Shown piece by piece: positions 1 to 8,786 of a stretch of 64,000 bases of DNA. Position numbers and translations under genes: made by a program. The DNA is taken from positions 248,001-312,000 of the forward strand of contig NZ_PVZC01000010.1 in NCBI RefSeq assembly GCF_003002095.1. The letters run 5' to 3'. The stretch is from Allonocardiopsis opalescens. GTDB lineage: Bacteria; Actinomycetota; Actinomycetes; Streptosporangiales; Streptosporangiaceae. The notes beneath the pieces are model-generated. The model ran no database searches and was not told the origin of the DNA. It was given only the letters and a program-made list of their open reading frames with translations. Positions within the stretch are counted from its first letter, which is position 1. Each line of letters opens with the position of its first letter.

Positions 1-774
1 GCCGCGCAGGTCGGCGAAGGACGAGCGGGCCTCCTTTCGGAGGGTGCCGCGGATCTCGATGACCTTGGCGGACGCGTCGGTCTCGCCGGAGACGTCGGTC
101 AGGACCCGCTCGGCCTCCTCGTCGCGGTGCCTGCCCACCAGGAAGCGCGGCGACTCGGGGATGCCGAGCGCCAGCACGCCGTAGACCACCGAGGGCACCA
201 CCCCGACCAGGAACATCCACCGCCAGGCGTCCAGCCCCCACCACAGCGGCGCGCTCGCGCCGCCGGCCGCGCCGGCCACCAGCGCGTCGGAGAACAGCGC
301 CACGAAGATGCCGAGCGTGATCGCCAGCTGCTGCAGCGAGGCGAGCGCGCCGCGCAGCCGGGGCGGGGCGATCTCGGCGATGTAGGCGGGCGCGATCACC
401 GAGGCGATGCCGATGCCCAGGCCGCCGACGAAGCGCCACAGCATCAGGTCCCACACCGCGAAGGCGAGGCCGGAGCCGACGGAGCTGACCGTGAACAGGA
501 TCGAGCCCAGCACCATCACCCGCTTGCGGCCCCACGCGTCGGCCAGCCGCCCCGCGTACCAGGCGCCGACCACGCAGCCCAGCAGCGCGATGGAGACGGT
601 GAAGCCCGACAGGGCCGGGGAGAGCGCGAACCGCTCGCCGATCGCGTCGACGGCGCCGTTGATGACGGAGCTGTCGAAGCCGAACAGGAACCCGCCGACG
701 GCGGCCGCGGTGGAGATCCCGATCACCTTGACCGTGTGCGCCCTGGTCGGAGCCGCCGGCGCAGTCTTGGACAT
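1..774 (-). CDS. sugar porter family MFS transporter, 3' end cut by window edge
   Basis: N-terminal 258 residues of a sugar/H+ symporter of the major facilitator superfamily. I read it by reverse translation from the ATG at 774. Hallmarks of the sugar porter family are visible: a GFLFGFD segment in TM1, a GRLADAWGRKR loop after TM2/3, and PESPRFLVGR after TM6. About six transmembrane segments are present; family members have twelve and about 470 residues, so the C-terminal half lies outside the window. It is divergent from the hypothetical gene at 982. The substrate cannot be told from this part; hexose or pentose is typical of the family. Confidence 0.93.
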   Translation of the reverse strand, partial: MSKTAPAAPTRAHTVKVIGISTAAAVGGFLFGFDSSVINGAVDAIGERFALSPALSGFTVSIALLGCVVGAWYAGRLADAWGRKRVMVLGSILFTVSSVGSGLAFAVWDLMLWRFVGGLGIGIASVIAPAYIAEIAPPRLRGALASLQQLAITLGIFVALFSDALVAGAAGGASAPLWWGLDAWRWMFLVGVVPSVVYGVLALGIPESPRFLVGRHRDEEAERVLTDVSGETDASAKVIEIRGTLRKEARSSFADLRG

Positions 775-981
775 CGTCGAACCGCCGCCCTTCACGTCCT
801 CACGCGCCCGCTGCCGGGCGCACCCGTGCGATCTGGGGGTGGCGCTACCCACCGCGCCATGCACCACGCACACCGTGCGCTCCACCCGGCCCGCCAGTCC
901 GTCCAGCACCGTCTTATCGCAGGTCGGAACGGGTGCGGACGCCTCTTGGAGTGTCAGACCCTCCTGCTTGAATCAGACGTG

Positions 982-1509
982 ATGGCGAAAACGCACCTGG
1001 AGGTACCGGTGAACGCAGGCGCCCCCGAAACCGTGGACCCGGCCCTCGCGACCGGTCCGGCGCACCCCGCCGGGCTCGTCCTTGACCCGCCGCTCGACCT
1101 CGACACCGACGACCCCGAGATCCTCGACCTGATCGACCGCTTCGCGCAGGGCACCCGCCTGGCGGTGGCGCAGGCGCGCCGGGCCCGCGCCGAACTGGAG
1201 CTGACCCGGCCGCGGGCCCGCAAGTACCTGCGGTTCATCGACTCCGGCAGCTCCGTCTACCGCCGGGAGCTGGCCAAGCAGTTCGGCATGACCCAGCGCG
1301 AGTTCGACGGCGTGCTGCGCCGCAAGGCGGTGGTGTGGAAGCGCGAGTGGCTGCCGCGCAAGGGCTACGAGACCTGGTTCGAGCAGGTCAGGGAGGAGCT
1401 GCCCAACGGCCGGTTCGTCCGGGTGCTGAAGGTGACGCCTGAGGGGGTCGACGGGATCATGGACCTCTTCGACGCGCTGGGCTACGTGGTGGTCACCGAG
1501 GCCGCCTGA
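982..1509 (+). CDS. hypothetical protein, 175 aa
   Basis: Not recognised. ATG at 982 is chosen because the longer in-frame reading from 127 is antisense to the sugar porter. The protein is soluble, with no signal peptide. After a Pro/Asp-rich first 50 residues comes an Arg/Ala-rich, probably helical stretch (about 55-95), then a basic region with RKYLRFIDS and YRRELAKQFGMTQREFDGVLRRK that looks like a small helical DNA-binding fold, and a C-terminal LDALGYVVV strand. The end overlaps the convergent oxidoreductase gene by 28 nt. Function unknown. Confidence 0.75.
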   Translation: MAKTHLEVPVNAGAPETVDPALATGPAHPAGLVLDPPLDLDTDDPEILDLIDRFAQGTRLAVAQARRARAELELTRPRARKYLRFIDSGSSVYRRELAKQFGMTQREFDGVLRRKAVVWKREWLPRKGYETWFEQVREELPNGRFVRVLKVTPEGVDGIMDLFDALGYVVVTEAA

Positions 1510-2477
1510 GCGTCGGCCAGCCGCTCGCGGATCGTGTCGAGGCACTCCATGATCCCGACCGTCTCCGCGAGCGGCATGGCCGGCGACTCCGTCTCGCCGG
1601 CGCGCAGCCGCGCGGCCACCTCCTCGGCCTGGAAGGTGTAGCCGTGGCCGGGGATCTCGCAGCCGAACTCCTCCGGCTCGGCGCCCGCGCGGTGCAGCAC
1701 CACCGTGGTGGGCCGGTAGAAGGGCGTGGCCACCTCCACCCGCCCGGCCGTGCCCACCACGCTCGCGGTGTGCGCCGACACCGCCTGCAGGCCGCAGTGC
1801 AGCAGTGCCACGGCCCCGCCGGGGTAGCCCAGCAGCACGCCGGTATTGGCGTCCACCCCGGTGGGGGCGGGGCTGGCCACGGCGTGCACCTGTGAGGGGG
1901 CGCCCAGCAGCATCCAGGCGAAGGACAGCGGGTAGACGCCGAGGTCGAGCAGGGCGCCCCCGCCCAGTTCCGGCGCCCACAGCCGGCCGGCGGGATCGTA
2001 GGGCACCGTGATGCCGAAGTCGGCGTGCACCGAGCGCACCTCGCCGATCGCGCCCTCGGCCACCCACTCGCGCAGCCGCGCCACCGCCGGGTTGAAGCGG
2101 GTCCACATCGCCTCCATGGCGAACAGCCGCCGCTCGCGCGCCTCGGCCGCCAGCTCGCGGGCCTGCGCGGCCGAGACGGTGAACGGCTTCTCCACCAGGA
2201 CGTGCCGGCCGCCGCGCAGGCACTCCAGCGCCGCGGCGTGGTGGGCGGTGTGCGGGGTGGCGACGTAGACCACGTCCACGCCGTCGTCGGCGGCCAGCGC
2301 CGCATAGCCGGCGTGCGCCCGGGGGATGCCGTGGCGGGCGGCGAAGCGCTCCGCGCTCTCGGCGGTGCGCGAGCCGACGGCGGCGACCTCGTGGCCGGGC
2401 AGCCGGAGCAGGTCCTCGGTGAAGACCCCGGCGATGGTGCCGGTGCCCAGAATGCCCCAGCGCACGGGCGCGGTCAT
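1482..2477 (-). CDS. Gfo/Idh/MocA family oxidoreductase
   Basis: 331-residue NAD(P)-dependent oxidoreductase of the glucose-fructose oxidoreductase/inositol dehydrogenase family. The N-terminus WGILGTGTIA is the Rossmann dinucleotide motif, and VEKPFTVSAAQARELAAEA carries the family's EKP signature with the catalytic lysine. The C-terminal part is the usual beta-sheet substrate domain. ATG at 2477 follows a GGAGGA ribosome site. The substrate is probably a sugar or polyol derivative; family membership is clear, substrate is not. The 3' end overlaps the opposite hypothetical gene. Confidence 0.9.
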   Translation of the reverse strand: MTAPVRWGILGTGTIAGVFTEDLLRLPGHEVAAVGSRTAESAERFAARHGIPRAHAGYAALAADDGVDVVYVATPHTAHHAAALECLRGGRHVLVEKPFTVSAAQARELAAEARERRLFAMEAMWTRFNPAVARLREWVAEGAIGEVRSVHADFGITVPYDPAGRLWAPELGGGALLDLGVYPLSFAWMLLGAPSQVHAVASPAPTGVDANTGVLLGYPGGAVALLHCGLQAVSAHTASVVGTAGRVEVATPFYRPTTVVLHRAGAEPEEFGCEIPGHGYTFQAEEVAARLRAGETESPAMPLAETVGIMECLDTIRERLADAQAASVTTT

Positions 2478-2660
2478 GGCGTTCCTCCTGTGGGTGCCGT
2501 GGGTCGGCCGGGCTGTGGCGGCCGCGGTCGCGGATGGCCCGGAAGCTCCCGGGGAGGCCGGACCGCCCCAATCATCCCACCGCCGCCTCCCGCGGCGGCG
2601 GCCCGGTCCGCCCGCCGCCGCGCGGACCGGGCGTGTCCGCCCACAGCGCAATCCGCGGCG

Positions 2661-2696
2661 GTGCCATGGCGGCGGTCGCGACGTAATCTCGATTAC
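2661..2696 (+). promoter_or_regulatory. leaderless promoter fused with a palindrome
   Basis: A -35-like GTGCCA (2661-2666), a 17-nt spacer and a -10 TAATCT (2684-2689) are followed seven nt later by the ATG at 2697, so the mRNA is probably leaderless. The segment 2683-2696 is the perfect inverted repeat GTAATC-TC-GATTAC, which covers the -10 and reaches the start codon. A protein bound there would block RNA polymerase; autoregulation by the downstream RHH-like protein is inferred. Confidence 0.6.
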
Positions 2697-3200
2697 ATGA
2701 TTACCGAGAAAGCAGTAGAGACCGTCCGCGGCTGGTTCGGCGAGCGGCTGCCGGCCGAGTGGTTCGCCGGCGCCCCCGAGGTCGTGGTCGACCGCGAGGA
2801 GATCACCGTCGTCGGCACCCTCGCCGAGCCCGAGACGCCCGACGGCGCCGAAGCGCCCGCCGCCCGGGTGCGCGCCTTCCGCGAGCGCACCCGCGAGCGG
2901 CGCATCGAGATCGCCCTGGAGGCGGAGGAGACCTTCGGCCGCAAGGTGTCGTGGGGCGCCGGCGCGGGCGAGCACCGCGAGATGTTCACCACCCTGTCGG
3001 TGCCGATGATGACCCGGCTGCGCCAGCCCGAGCGCCAGGTGCTCGACACCCTGGTGGAGGCGGGTGTCGCCCGCAGCCGCAGCCATGCCCTGGCCTGGTG
3101 CGTGCGGCTGGTCGGCAGCAATGCCGACGAGTGGCTCGGCGAACTGCGCACCGCGCTCGGCGAGGTGGGCCGGGTGCGCGCCGAGGGGCCCGACGTGTGA
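2697..3200 (+). CDS. conserved actinobacterial protein with RHH-like C-terminal segment
   Basis: 167 residues, start ATG at 2697 directly behind a palindromic -10 region and without a Shine-Dalgarno sequence. The middle is charged (VRAFRERTRERRIEIALEAEE). Around residues 118-145 a stretch containing LVEAGVARSRSHALAWCVR resembles the ribbon-helix-helix SRSxAL signature of small DNA-binding proteins. I know similar actinobacterial proteins only as conserved hypotheticals. With the palindrome on its own promoter, an autoregulated transcription factor is a reasonable guess, not proven. It ends 23 nt before the convergent ABC ATPase gene. Confidence 0.75.
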   Translation: MITEKAVETVRGWFGERLPAEWFAGAPEVVVDREEITVVGTLAEPETPDGAEAPAARVRAFRERTRERRIEIALEAEETFGRKVSWGAGAGEHREMFTTLSVPMMTRLRQPERQVLDTLVEAGVARSRSHALAWCVRLVGSNADEWLGELRTALGEVGRVRAEGPDV

Positions 3201-3223
3201 GCCGCCGAGCGCCCGCCGGCCCG

Positions 3224-3976
3224 CTACAGCCGGCCGGCGTCGATGATGCGCTGCAGGAACTGGCGGGTCCTGGGCTCGGCGGGCTCGCCGAGCACCCGCT
3301 CCGGCGGCCCCTGCTCCAGGATGGCGCCGTCGTGCAGGAAGCACACCCGGTCGGCCACCTGGCGGGCGAAGCCCATCTCGTGCGTGGCGATCAGCATCGT
3401 CATGCCGTCGTCGCGCAGGGTCCGGATCAGGTCGAGCACCTCCCCCACCAGCTCCGGGTCCAGCGCGGAGGTGACCTCGTCGAGCAGCAGCAGCCGCGGC
3501 GCGTTCACCAGCGCGCGCACCACGGCGGCCCGCTGCTGCTGCCCGCCCGACAGTCGGTCGGGGAACTCCTTGGCCTTGTCCGCCAGGCCGACGCGCTCCA
3601 GCAGGCCCATCGCCTGCGCCTCGGCCTCCGCCCTGGCCCGGCCGTGCACCCGGCGCGGCGCGAGCGTGATGTTGTCCAGCACGGTCATGTGCGGGAACAG
3701 GTTGTAGCCCTGGAACACCATCCCGATCCGCCGCCGCACCCGGTCGGGGTCGACGGCGGGGTCGGTGATGTGCTCGCCGTCGAGGCGGATGCTGCCGTCG
3801 CTGACGGGTTCGAGCAGGTTGACGCAGCGCAGCAGGGTCGACTTGCCCGAGCCCGATGCGCCGATGAGCACCACCACCTCGTGCTCGGCCACCGTCAGGT
3901 CCAGGTCGCGCAGGACCAGGTTGCCGCGGAACTCCTTGCGCACCGCGGCGCACTCCAGCACCGGCGGCGCGCTCAC
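3224..3976 (-). CDS. polar amino-acid ABC transporter ATP-binding protein
   Basis: 250-residue ATPase of the GlnQ/GluA type that drives uptake of polar amino acids. Walker A GASGSGKST, Q-loop GMVFQGYNLFPHMTV, signature LSGGQQQR, Walker B LLLLDEVTSALD and the switch histidine in IATHEMGF are all intact. ATG at 3976 overlaps the stop of the permease gene (ATGA), so translation is coupled. It is the last gene of the binding protein-permease-ATPase operon. Confidence 0.95.
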   Translation of the reverse strand: MSAPPVLECAAVRKEFRGNLVLRDLDLTVAEHEVVVLIGASGSGKSTLLRCVNLLEPVSDGSIRLDGEHITDPAVDPDRVRRRIGMVFQGYNLFPHMTVLDNITLAPRRVHGRARAEAEAQAMGLLERVGLADKAKEFPDRLSGGQQQRAAVVRALVNAPRLLLLDEVTSALDPELVGEVLDLIRTLRDDGMTMLIATHEMGFARQVADRVCFLHDGAILEQGPPERVLGEPAEPRTRQFLQRIIDAGRL

Positions 3977-4845
3977 CGGGCCCCCTCCGCCGACTGGCGG
4001 CGCGCCGCCCGGGTGGTGACCCAGTCGGTGACCGCGACCAGCGGGATGGCCATCAGCACGAACAGGACGCCCGCCACGATGTAGGGGGTGAAGTTGTAGC
4101 TCTGCGCGGTGGCGATCTGCGCGGCGCGGATCGCGTCGATCGGCCCGGCCAGCGAGATGAGGCCCACGTCCTTCTGCAGCGCCACCATGTCGTTCAGCAG
4201 CGGCGGGGTGACCCGCCGCACCGCCTGCGGCAGCACCACGAAGCGCATCGACTTGCGGTAGCTCAGCCCCAGCGAGCGCGCTGCGGCCAGCTGGCTGGGG
4301 TGCACCGACTCGATGCCGGCGCGGAAGACCTCGGCGATGTAGGCGCCGTAGGTGAGCACCAGCGCGATACCGCCCAGCACCAGCACGCTCGGGGTGCCTT
4401 CCAACCGCAGCCCGGGCACCCCGAAGGTCATCAGGTACAGCACGATGATCAGCGGCGCGCCGCGGAAGCCGTAGGTGTAGGAGACGGCCAGCGCCCGCAG
4501 CGGGAAGAACACCGGGCCGCGCAGGGTGCGCAGCAGCGCGATGACCAGGCCGAGCAGCAGCGCGCCGGCCGCGCAGAACAGCAGCAGCCGGATGTTGAGC
4601 AGCAGGCCGGTGAACACCTCGGGCAGCGCCCGCCAGGCCTCCTCGGGGTCGAAGAAGGTCTCATGGACCCGCTCCCAGCCCGGCGAGCCGGTGACGGCGA
4701 CCACCAGCAGCACGCCCACGACGGCGGTGGACGCGGCCGCGACCAGCACCGAGCGGCGGGTCTGCCTGCGGTGGTGGCGCTCGCGCCGCAGCTGCAGCTC
4801 GCTGGGCCGGTAGACCTCGCCGCCCGGCCGGTCCGCCTCGGTCAC
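3973..4845 (-). CDS. polar amino-acid ABC transporter permease
   Basis: 290-residue inner-membrane permease of the His/Glu/Gln/Arg/opine family. The first 55 residues are a charged cytoplasmic lead, then a TM segment, and the BPD_transp_1 domain with about five TM helices. The EAA loop reads AARSLGLSYRKSMRFVVLPQA. The GTG start at 4845 overlaps the stop of the binding-protein gene (GTGA). One permease gene serves the importer, which would therefore work as a homodimer. Confidence 0.93.
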   Translation of the reverse strand: MTEADRPGGEVYRPSELQLRRERHHRRQTRRSVLVAAASTAVVGVLLVVAVTGSPGWERVHETFFDPEEAWRALPEVFTGLLLNIRLLLFCAAGALLLGLVIALLRTLRGPVFFPLRALAVSYTYGFRGAPLIIVLYLMTFGVPGLRLEGTPSVLVLGGIALVLTYGAYIAEVFRAGIESVHPSQLAAARSLGLSYRKSMRFVVLPQAVRRVTPPLLNDMVALQKDVGLISLAGPIDAIRAAQIATAQSYNFTPYIVAGVLFVLMAIPLVAVTDWVTTRAARRQSAEGAR

Positions 4846-5747
4846 GACAGCTCGGGGGCGCCGGCGGCCTCCGCCAGCCACTGCCGCTCCAGCTCGGCCA
4901 GGGTGCCGTCCTCGCGCAATCCGTCGACGGCGGCGGTGACGCAGTCGGTGAGCGGGGAGCCCAGGTCCAGGACCAGGCCGAACTGCTCGGCGGCGCCCTC
5001 GATGGGCGGCAGCTGGCCCACCACGACGCCGCCGTCCAGCTGCGCGCCGGTCATGTAGAAGGCGGTGGGCACGTCGACCACGATGCCGTCGACCTCGCCG
5101 TTCTCCAGCGCCAGCCGCGCGTCGTCGTTGTTGTTGAACACCGACGGTTCCTCGTTCGGCTGGATCAGCTCGGTGACGGCCTGGTAGCTGGTGGTGCCCA
5201 CCTGGGCGCCCAGCCGGGCGTCGGCCAGGTCGGCGATGGAGGCGGCGTCCTCGATCGAGGTGCCCTCCATCGTGATGACGGCCTGGCGCACGTCGTAGTA
5301 GGACGAGGAGAAGTCGACCGCCTCGCGCCGCTCCTCGGTGATCGAGAACTGGTTGATGTCGAAGTCGAAGGGCTTCGGCCCGGGCGCGATCGCGGTGTTG
5401 AAGGCGACGGTGGTCCAGGCGACCTGGTCGGCGGAGTAGCCCAGCCGCTCGGCCACGGCGTAGGCGACCGCCGACTCGTAGCCCTCGCCGTTGGCGGGGT
5501 CGTCGTCCACGAACCACGGCGGGTAGGCGGGCGCGTCGGTGCCGATGGTGAGGACGCCCTCCTCCAGGGTGGGCAGCGCGCCCGGCTCGCACGCGGTGGC
5601 GCTCGGCGAGCCGCCCGCCGCGGGCTCCTCGTCCACCGGGGCGCAGGCCGCGGCCGCCGCGACGGCGGCGAGGCCGGCCAGCGCCGCCAGGGCCGACGGG
5701 AACCTGACCGGCGGCGTCGCCCGCCGCCGGAGCCGACTACTGCGCAT
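4842..5747 (-). CDS. amino-acid ABC transporter substrate-binding lipoprotein
   Basis: 301-residue SBP_bac_3 (class II) solute-binding protein. ATG at 5747 gives a twin-arginine-like basic start, a hydrophobic helix and a lipobox ending at Cys35. The fold markers GVLTIGTDAPAYPPW, GYESAVAYAVAERLG and DFDINQFSITEERREAVDFSSSYY are typical of polar amino-acid binders. First gene of the three-gene import operon. An upstream in-frame start at 5822 would put 25 residues in front of the signal peptide and is rejected. Confidence 0.94.
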   Translation of the reverse strand: MRSSRLRRRATPPVRFPSALAALAGLAAVAAAAACAPVDEEPAAGGSPSATACEPGALPTLEEGVLTIGTDAPAYPPWFVDDDPANGEGYESAVAYAVAERLGYSADQVAWTTVAFNTAIAPGPKPFDFDINQFSITEERREAVDFSSSYYDVRQAVITMEGTSIEDAASIADLADARLGAQVGTTSYQAVTELIQPNEEPSVFNNNDDARLALENGEVDGIVVDVPTAFYMTGAQLDGGVVVGQLPPIEGAAEQFGLVLDLGSPLTDCVTAAVDGLREDGTLAELERQWLAEAAGAPELS

Positions 5748-5821
5748 GAGAACCGCTCCACCCCGTGACCGTGAGACGCCGGGCCGCGGACGCGGCCCGG
5801 CGGGCATCACGAGGATAGACA

Positions 5822-5840
5822 ACCTACTGTTTCACTAGGT
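5822..5840. promoter_or_regulatory. candidate operator upstream of the amino-acid ABC operon
   Basis: ACCTACT-GTTTC-ACTAGGT is an inverted repeat with 7-nt arms and one mismatch. It lies 75 nt upstream of the binding-protein ATG, about where a leftward promoter would need its -35 region; a TATCCT -10-like hexamer follows on the minus strand. Regulator unknown. Confidence 0.45.
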
Positions 5841-5896
5841 AATCCCGGCCATAACGACCCGATCACGTCTGCGACCTGGGCCGGGCCGCCGCCGCG

Positions 5897-7537
5897 TCAA
5901 GCGGCCAGCCCCAGCAGCGAGGCCATCACCGGCAGCAGCACGATGATCAGGATCGCGCCGAGCACGTCGAAGGAGGCGCCGGAGCGGATCATGTTCGTGA
6001 TCGGCACCGCTCCCGACCCGTACACCACGGCGTTCTGCGGCGTGGACACCGGCAGCATGAAGCCGAAGGACGCCGCGAAGGTGGCGGCCAGCGCCGGGAT
6101 GAGCGGATCGACATTGGCGGCGGTCGCGATCGGGATGATGATCGGCACCACCACCGCGGCCGACGCCGTGTTGCTGGTCGTCTCCGAGACCACGATGGCC
6201 AGCACCACCCCGAAGATGGTGATGCCGACGATCCCGCCGAGGCCGAGCGCGCCGGCGGAGGCGGTGCCGATCGTCACGGCCAGGCCGGTCTCGTCCAGCA
6301 GGGTGCCGAACACGATGCCGGTGCCGAACAGCACCACGGTGCCCCAGTCGATGCGGGCGGCGTCGCTCCAGTTCAGGGTGAACTCGCGCTTGCGCCAGTC
6401 GGCCGGCAGCAGGAAGAGCAGCGCGGCGCCGAAGACGGCCACCATGCCCTCGTCGAGCCGGTCGGCGATGGCGGTGAGCACCGACAGCACCTGGCTGCCG
6501 GCGGCGGCGGCCTCGGCGTCGCCCCCGGTCAGCAGGTTCACGAAGCCGGGGAACAGCCACAGCGCGACCGTGACGGAGAAGGCGATGATCGTGTTGATCT
6601 CCTTGCGCGACATGCGGCCCATGTCGCCGCGCGCCTGCCGGATGTACTCCTCCACGCCCTCGATCCGGCGCAGCTCCGGCTTGTTCAGCAGCAGCAGGAC
6701 GGCCGCGAGCACGACGAACATCAGCGCGCAGATCGGCAGCGCGATCAGGAACCAGTCCAGGAAGGTGATGGTGACCCCGGTCGCCTCCTCGATCAGGCCG
6801 CGGCCGATCAGGTTCGGCGGCGAGCCGACCGGGGTGAGCAGGCCGCCCACGCTGGCGCCGTAGGCCAGCATCAGCAGCAGCGCCGCGCCCACGCGCACCC
6901 GGCGCGGGTCGAAGTCGGGGGCGACGACGCCCTTGTCCTGCATCAGCTTGGCGATGACGGTGAGCAGGCCCAGCGCGGTGGGCAGCAGCATCGCGACGGT
7001 CGCCGTATTGGACACGAAGGCCGACAGCAGGCAGGTGACCAGGCCGAAGGCGATGATCACCCGCACCGTCGAGCGGCCCACGCCGGGCAGCGAGAGGATG
7101 AAGAAGGCGAAGCGGCGGGCCAGGCCGTGCTTGAGCATCGCCTGCGCCAGGATGAACGCGCCGATGAAGGTGAAGACGGTCGACGAGCCGAAGGGCGCGA
7201 TGGCGTCGTCGGCCGGCACCACCCCGAGGAAGACGATCAGGGCCATGCCGATCAGGCCGCCGATCGGGATCGGCACCGGCTCGCACACCCACAGCACGAC
7301 CACGCCGAGCAGGATCGCGGCCAGCCCCTGCTGCGCGTACGGCAGGTCCAGCGGCAGCGCCAGGAAGAGCAGGGTCACCACCGGCGCCAGGAACAGGCCG
7401 ACGGTGCGCCGCCCCTTCTCGAACCTCTCCTCCTGCGGGGAGAGGCGCTGCTCCCCCAGGCTCCGGTAGGTCGCCTGGCCCAGCAGCGCCGACTCGACGT
7501 CTGTCCTGGTTCGCGAGGCGGGTTCCTCGGTCGTCAT
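5897..7537 (-). CDS. DASS/SLC13 family anion transporter
   Basis: 546-residue membrane protein of the divalent anion:Na+ symporter family, which carries C4-dicarboxylates, citrate or sulfate. Two SNT sodium/substrate motifs are visible (VSNTATVAMLLP and TSNTASAAVVVP), and GSPPNLIG follows the usual hairpin. About 12 TM segments follow a 60-residue hydrophilic N-terminus. ATG at 7537 has a GGAGGG ribosome site; the longer reading from 7588 has none. It stands alone and is divergent from the lipoprotein gene. Confidence 0.93.
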   Translation of the reverse strand: MTTEEPASRTRTDVESALLGQATYRSLGEQRLSPQEERFEKGRRTVGLFLAPVVTLLFLALPLDLPYAQQGLAAILLGVVVLWVCEPVPIPIGGLIGMALIVFLGVVPADDAIAPFGSSTVFTFIGAFILAQAMLKHGLARRFAFFILSLPGVGRSTVRVIIAFGLVTCLLSAFVSNTATVAMLLPTALGLLTVIAKLMQDKGVVAPDFDPRRVRVGAALLLMLAYGASVGGLLTPVGSPPNLIGRGLIEEATGVTITFLDWFLIALPICALMFVVLAAVLLLLNKPELRRIEGVEEYIRQARGDMGRMSRKEINTIIAFSVTVALWLFPGFVNLLTGGDAEAAAAGSQVLSVLTAIADRLDEGMVAVFGAALLFLLPADWRKREFTLNWSDAARIDWGTVVLFGTGIVFGTLLDETGLAVTIGTASAGALGLGGIVGITIFGVVLAIVVSETTSNTASAAVVVPIIIPIATAANVDPLIPALAATFAASFGFMLPVSTPQNAVVYGSGAVPITNMIRSGASFDVLGAILIIVLLPVMASLLGLAA

Positions 7538-7875
7538 GCGCCCTCCACGGCTCGTGCCACGTCCGTCACGTTCGGCGAATGTAGCCATCTAAGGAGACGG
7601 GCGCCACATCGTCCACTCTGGATGGTCACAGTTGTATACAGCACAGGGGCGTCCTTTCCGCCATGGATGGCCCGAAGCCGCCACCTTTACAACGTAGATC
7701 ACGAGTTCGGGCCGGAGTCGCGCCCAGCGGCCGCGGCGCGGCGCCGGAGCGGGCCGCCCGACCGGCGGCCCCGGACGCGGATGCGGGCGCGGCTTCCCGG
7801 AAGGCTTCACCCCTCCCGCCCGTCGGCTGTACAACCGAGGAGCACACCACAGCCCTCTCGTGGAACGGAGCCCCC
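7538..7875. other. divergent intergenic region, DASS transporter / lipoprotein
   Basis: 338 nt without a credible gene. It must hold the promoters of both flanking genes. On the minus strand TACATT (7578-7583) is a -10 candidate for the transporter. The core TGTATACA at 7633-7640 is an 8-nt palindrome of the GTATAC kind often used by GntR-type regulators. Nothing else stands out. Confidence 0.45.
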
Positions 7876-8418
7876 ATGAAGCCCCGCTCGCGCTTCATCC
7901 GTGCCAGACCGCGCCTCTTGGCCGCCGTGACCGCGCTGGCGGCGGTCGCCCTGGCCGGCTGCGGCCCGGACGGCGAGGACGCACCACCCGCCGCCGCCCA
8001 GACCCCGCCCGCCTCGCCCGCCCCCTCCGCGTCCCACGAGCACGAGCACGGTCATCACTCCCACGAGCCGGAGCCCGAGTTCGTCACCCTGGCGCCGGCG
8101 GACGCCGCCGACGGGACGGACGTCGACGCCTGCGCCGACGGCGAGTGCGAGGTCGCGGTGACGGCGGGCACCGCCGTTCCCTTCGATCCCGACATCGGCG
8201 GTGTCACCGTCACCGAGGTGGGCGAGAGCGAGGTGACGCTCGCCATCGCCTACGCCACCGGCGGCAGCGGCGAGGTCCAGGTGGGGATCGGCCCCCGGGG
8301 CGGCGGCTTCGGCAATGCCGACACCACCATCAACATCGGCGTCCTCGGCATCGAGGACGGCACCGCCGTCATGAGCTTCACCTCCGGCGACCCCGAGCAG
8401 CCGGAGACCGGCTCCTAG
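7876..8418 (+). CDS. His-rich secreted lipoprotein, function unknown
   Basis: 180 residues. The basic N-terminus, hydrophobic helix and LAGC lipobox (Cys about 29) indicate a membrane-anchored lipoprotein. A Pro/Ala linker is followed by a histidine/glutamate cluster, HEHEHGHHSHEPEPE, that could bind transition metals. The rest is a small acidic beta-rich domain with two cysteines (DACADGECEV) that may form a disulfide. No family is recognised. Metal binding is inferred only from the His cluster. A strong terminator follows. Confidence 0.8.
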   Translation: MKPRSRFIRARPRLLAAVTALAAVALAGCGPDGEDAPPAAAQTPPASPAPSASHEHEHGHHSHEPEPEFVTLAPADAADGTDVDACADGECEVAVTAGTAVPFDPDIGGVTVTEVGESEVTLAIAYATGGSGEVQVGIGPRGGGFGNADTTINIGVLGIEDGTAVMSFTSGDPEQPETGS

Positions 8419-8439
8419 AGCGGATCCCCCGGGCAGACC

Positions 8440-8480
8440 AAACGCCCTCCGTCCTGCTGTCACCAGTTCGGAGGGCGTTT
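8440..8480 (+). terminator. rho-independent-type terminator after the lipoprotein gene
   Basis: A perfect 12-bp stem (AAACGCCCTCCG at 8440-8451 with its complement at 8469-8480), a 17-nt loop and terminal T residues on either strand. It starts 21 nt after the stop codon. Confidence 0.85.
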
Positions 8481-8490
8481 CCCATCCACC

Positions 8491-8780
8491 GACCGAGGGC
8501 GAGGCGGCCAAAGGCCGCCGCACAGGACCGAGCGCAGCACCTCCACCGGAGCGCGGGACGCAGCCCCGCAGCCAGGAGGGTCCCGGGAATCAGCCCCGGG
8601 AGAAATAACAGACGACCCGCCGAAAGCGACCATAGGCCGCCGAACAGGACCGCGTGAAGCACCGCAGCCGAAACGCGGGGCACAGCCCGCAGCCAGGGAG
8701 TCCGGGGGATCGTCCCCTGGGGAAAATGACGAGACGACCCGGCGAAGGCGGCCGAAGGCCGCCGAGCAGGGTCGCCCAGA
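8491..8780. repeat. 120-bp imperfect tandem repeat next to tRNA-Val
   Basis: Two consecutive 120-nt units (8491-8610 and 8611-8730) and a partial third (8731-8780). Shared blocks are GGCCGCCG-ACAGGACCG, AGCACC, CGCGGG, CAGCC-GCAGCCAGG and a GC-rich hairpin followed by an A-rich stretch (GAGAAATAACA / GGAAAATGAC). The units are too diverged for a recent duplication. They lie directly downstream of the leftward tRNA gene. No coding content is evident. Confidence 0.7.
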
Positions 8781-8786
8781 GTCTCG

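Noticed and set aside
1482-3953. 823-residue minus-strand frame
   Set aside because: Only its last 331 codons (from 2477) are the oxidoreductase; the front part is antisense to the RHH-like gene and in a wrong frame of the ABC ATPase.
8491-8780. CRISPR array
   Set aside because: The repeat period is 120 nt, units are diverged over their whole length, and there are no short direct repeats with unique spacers or cas genes.
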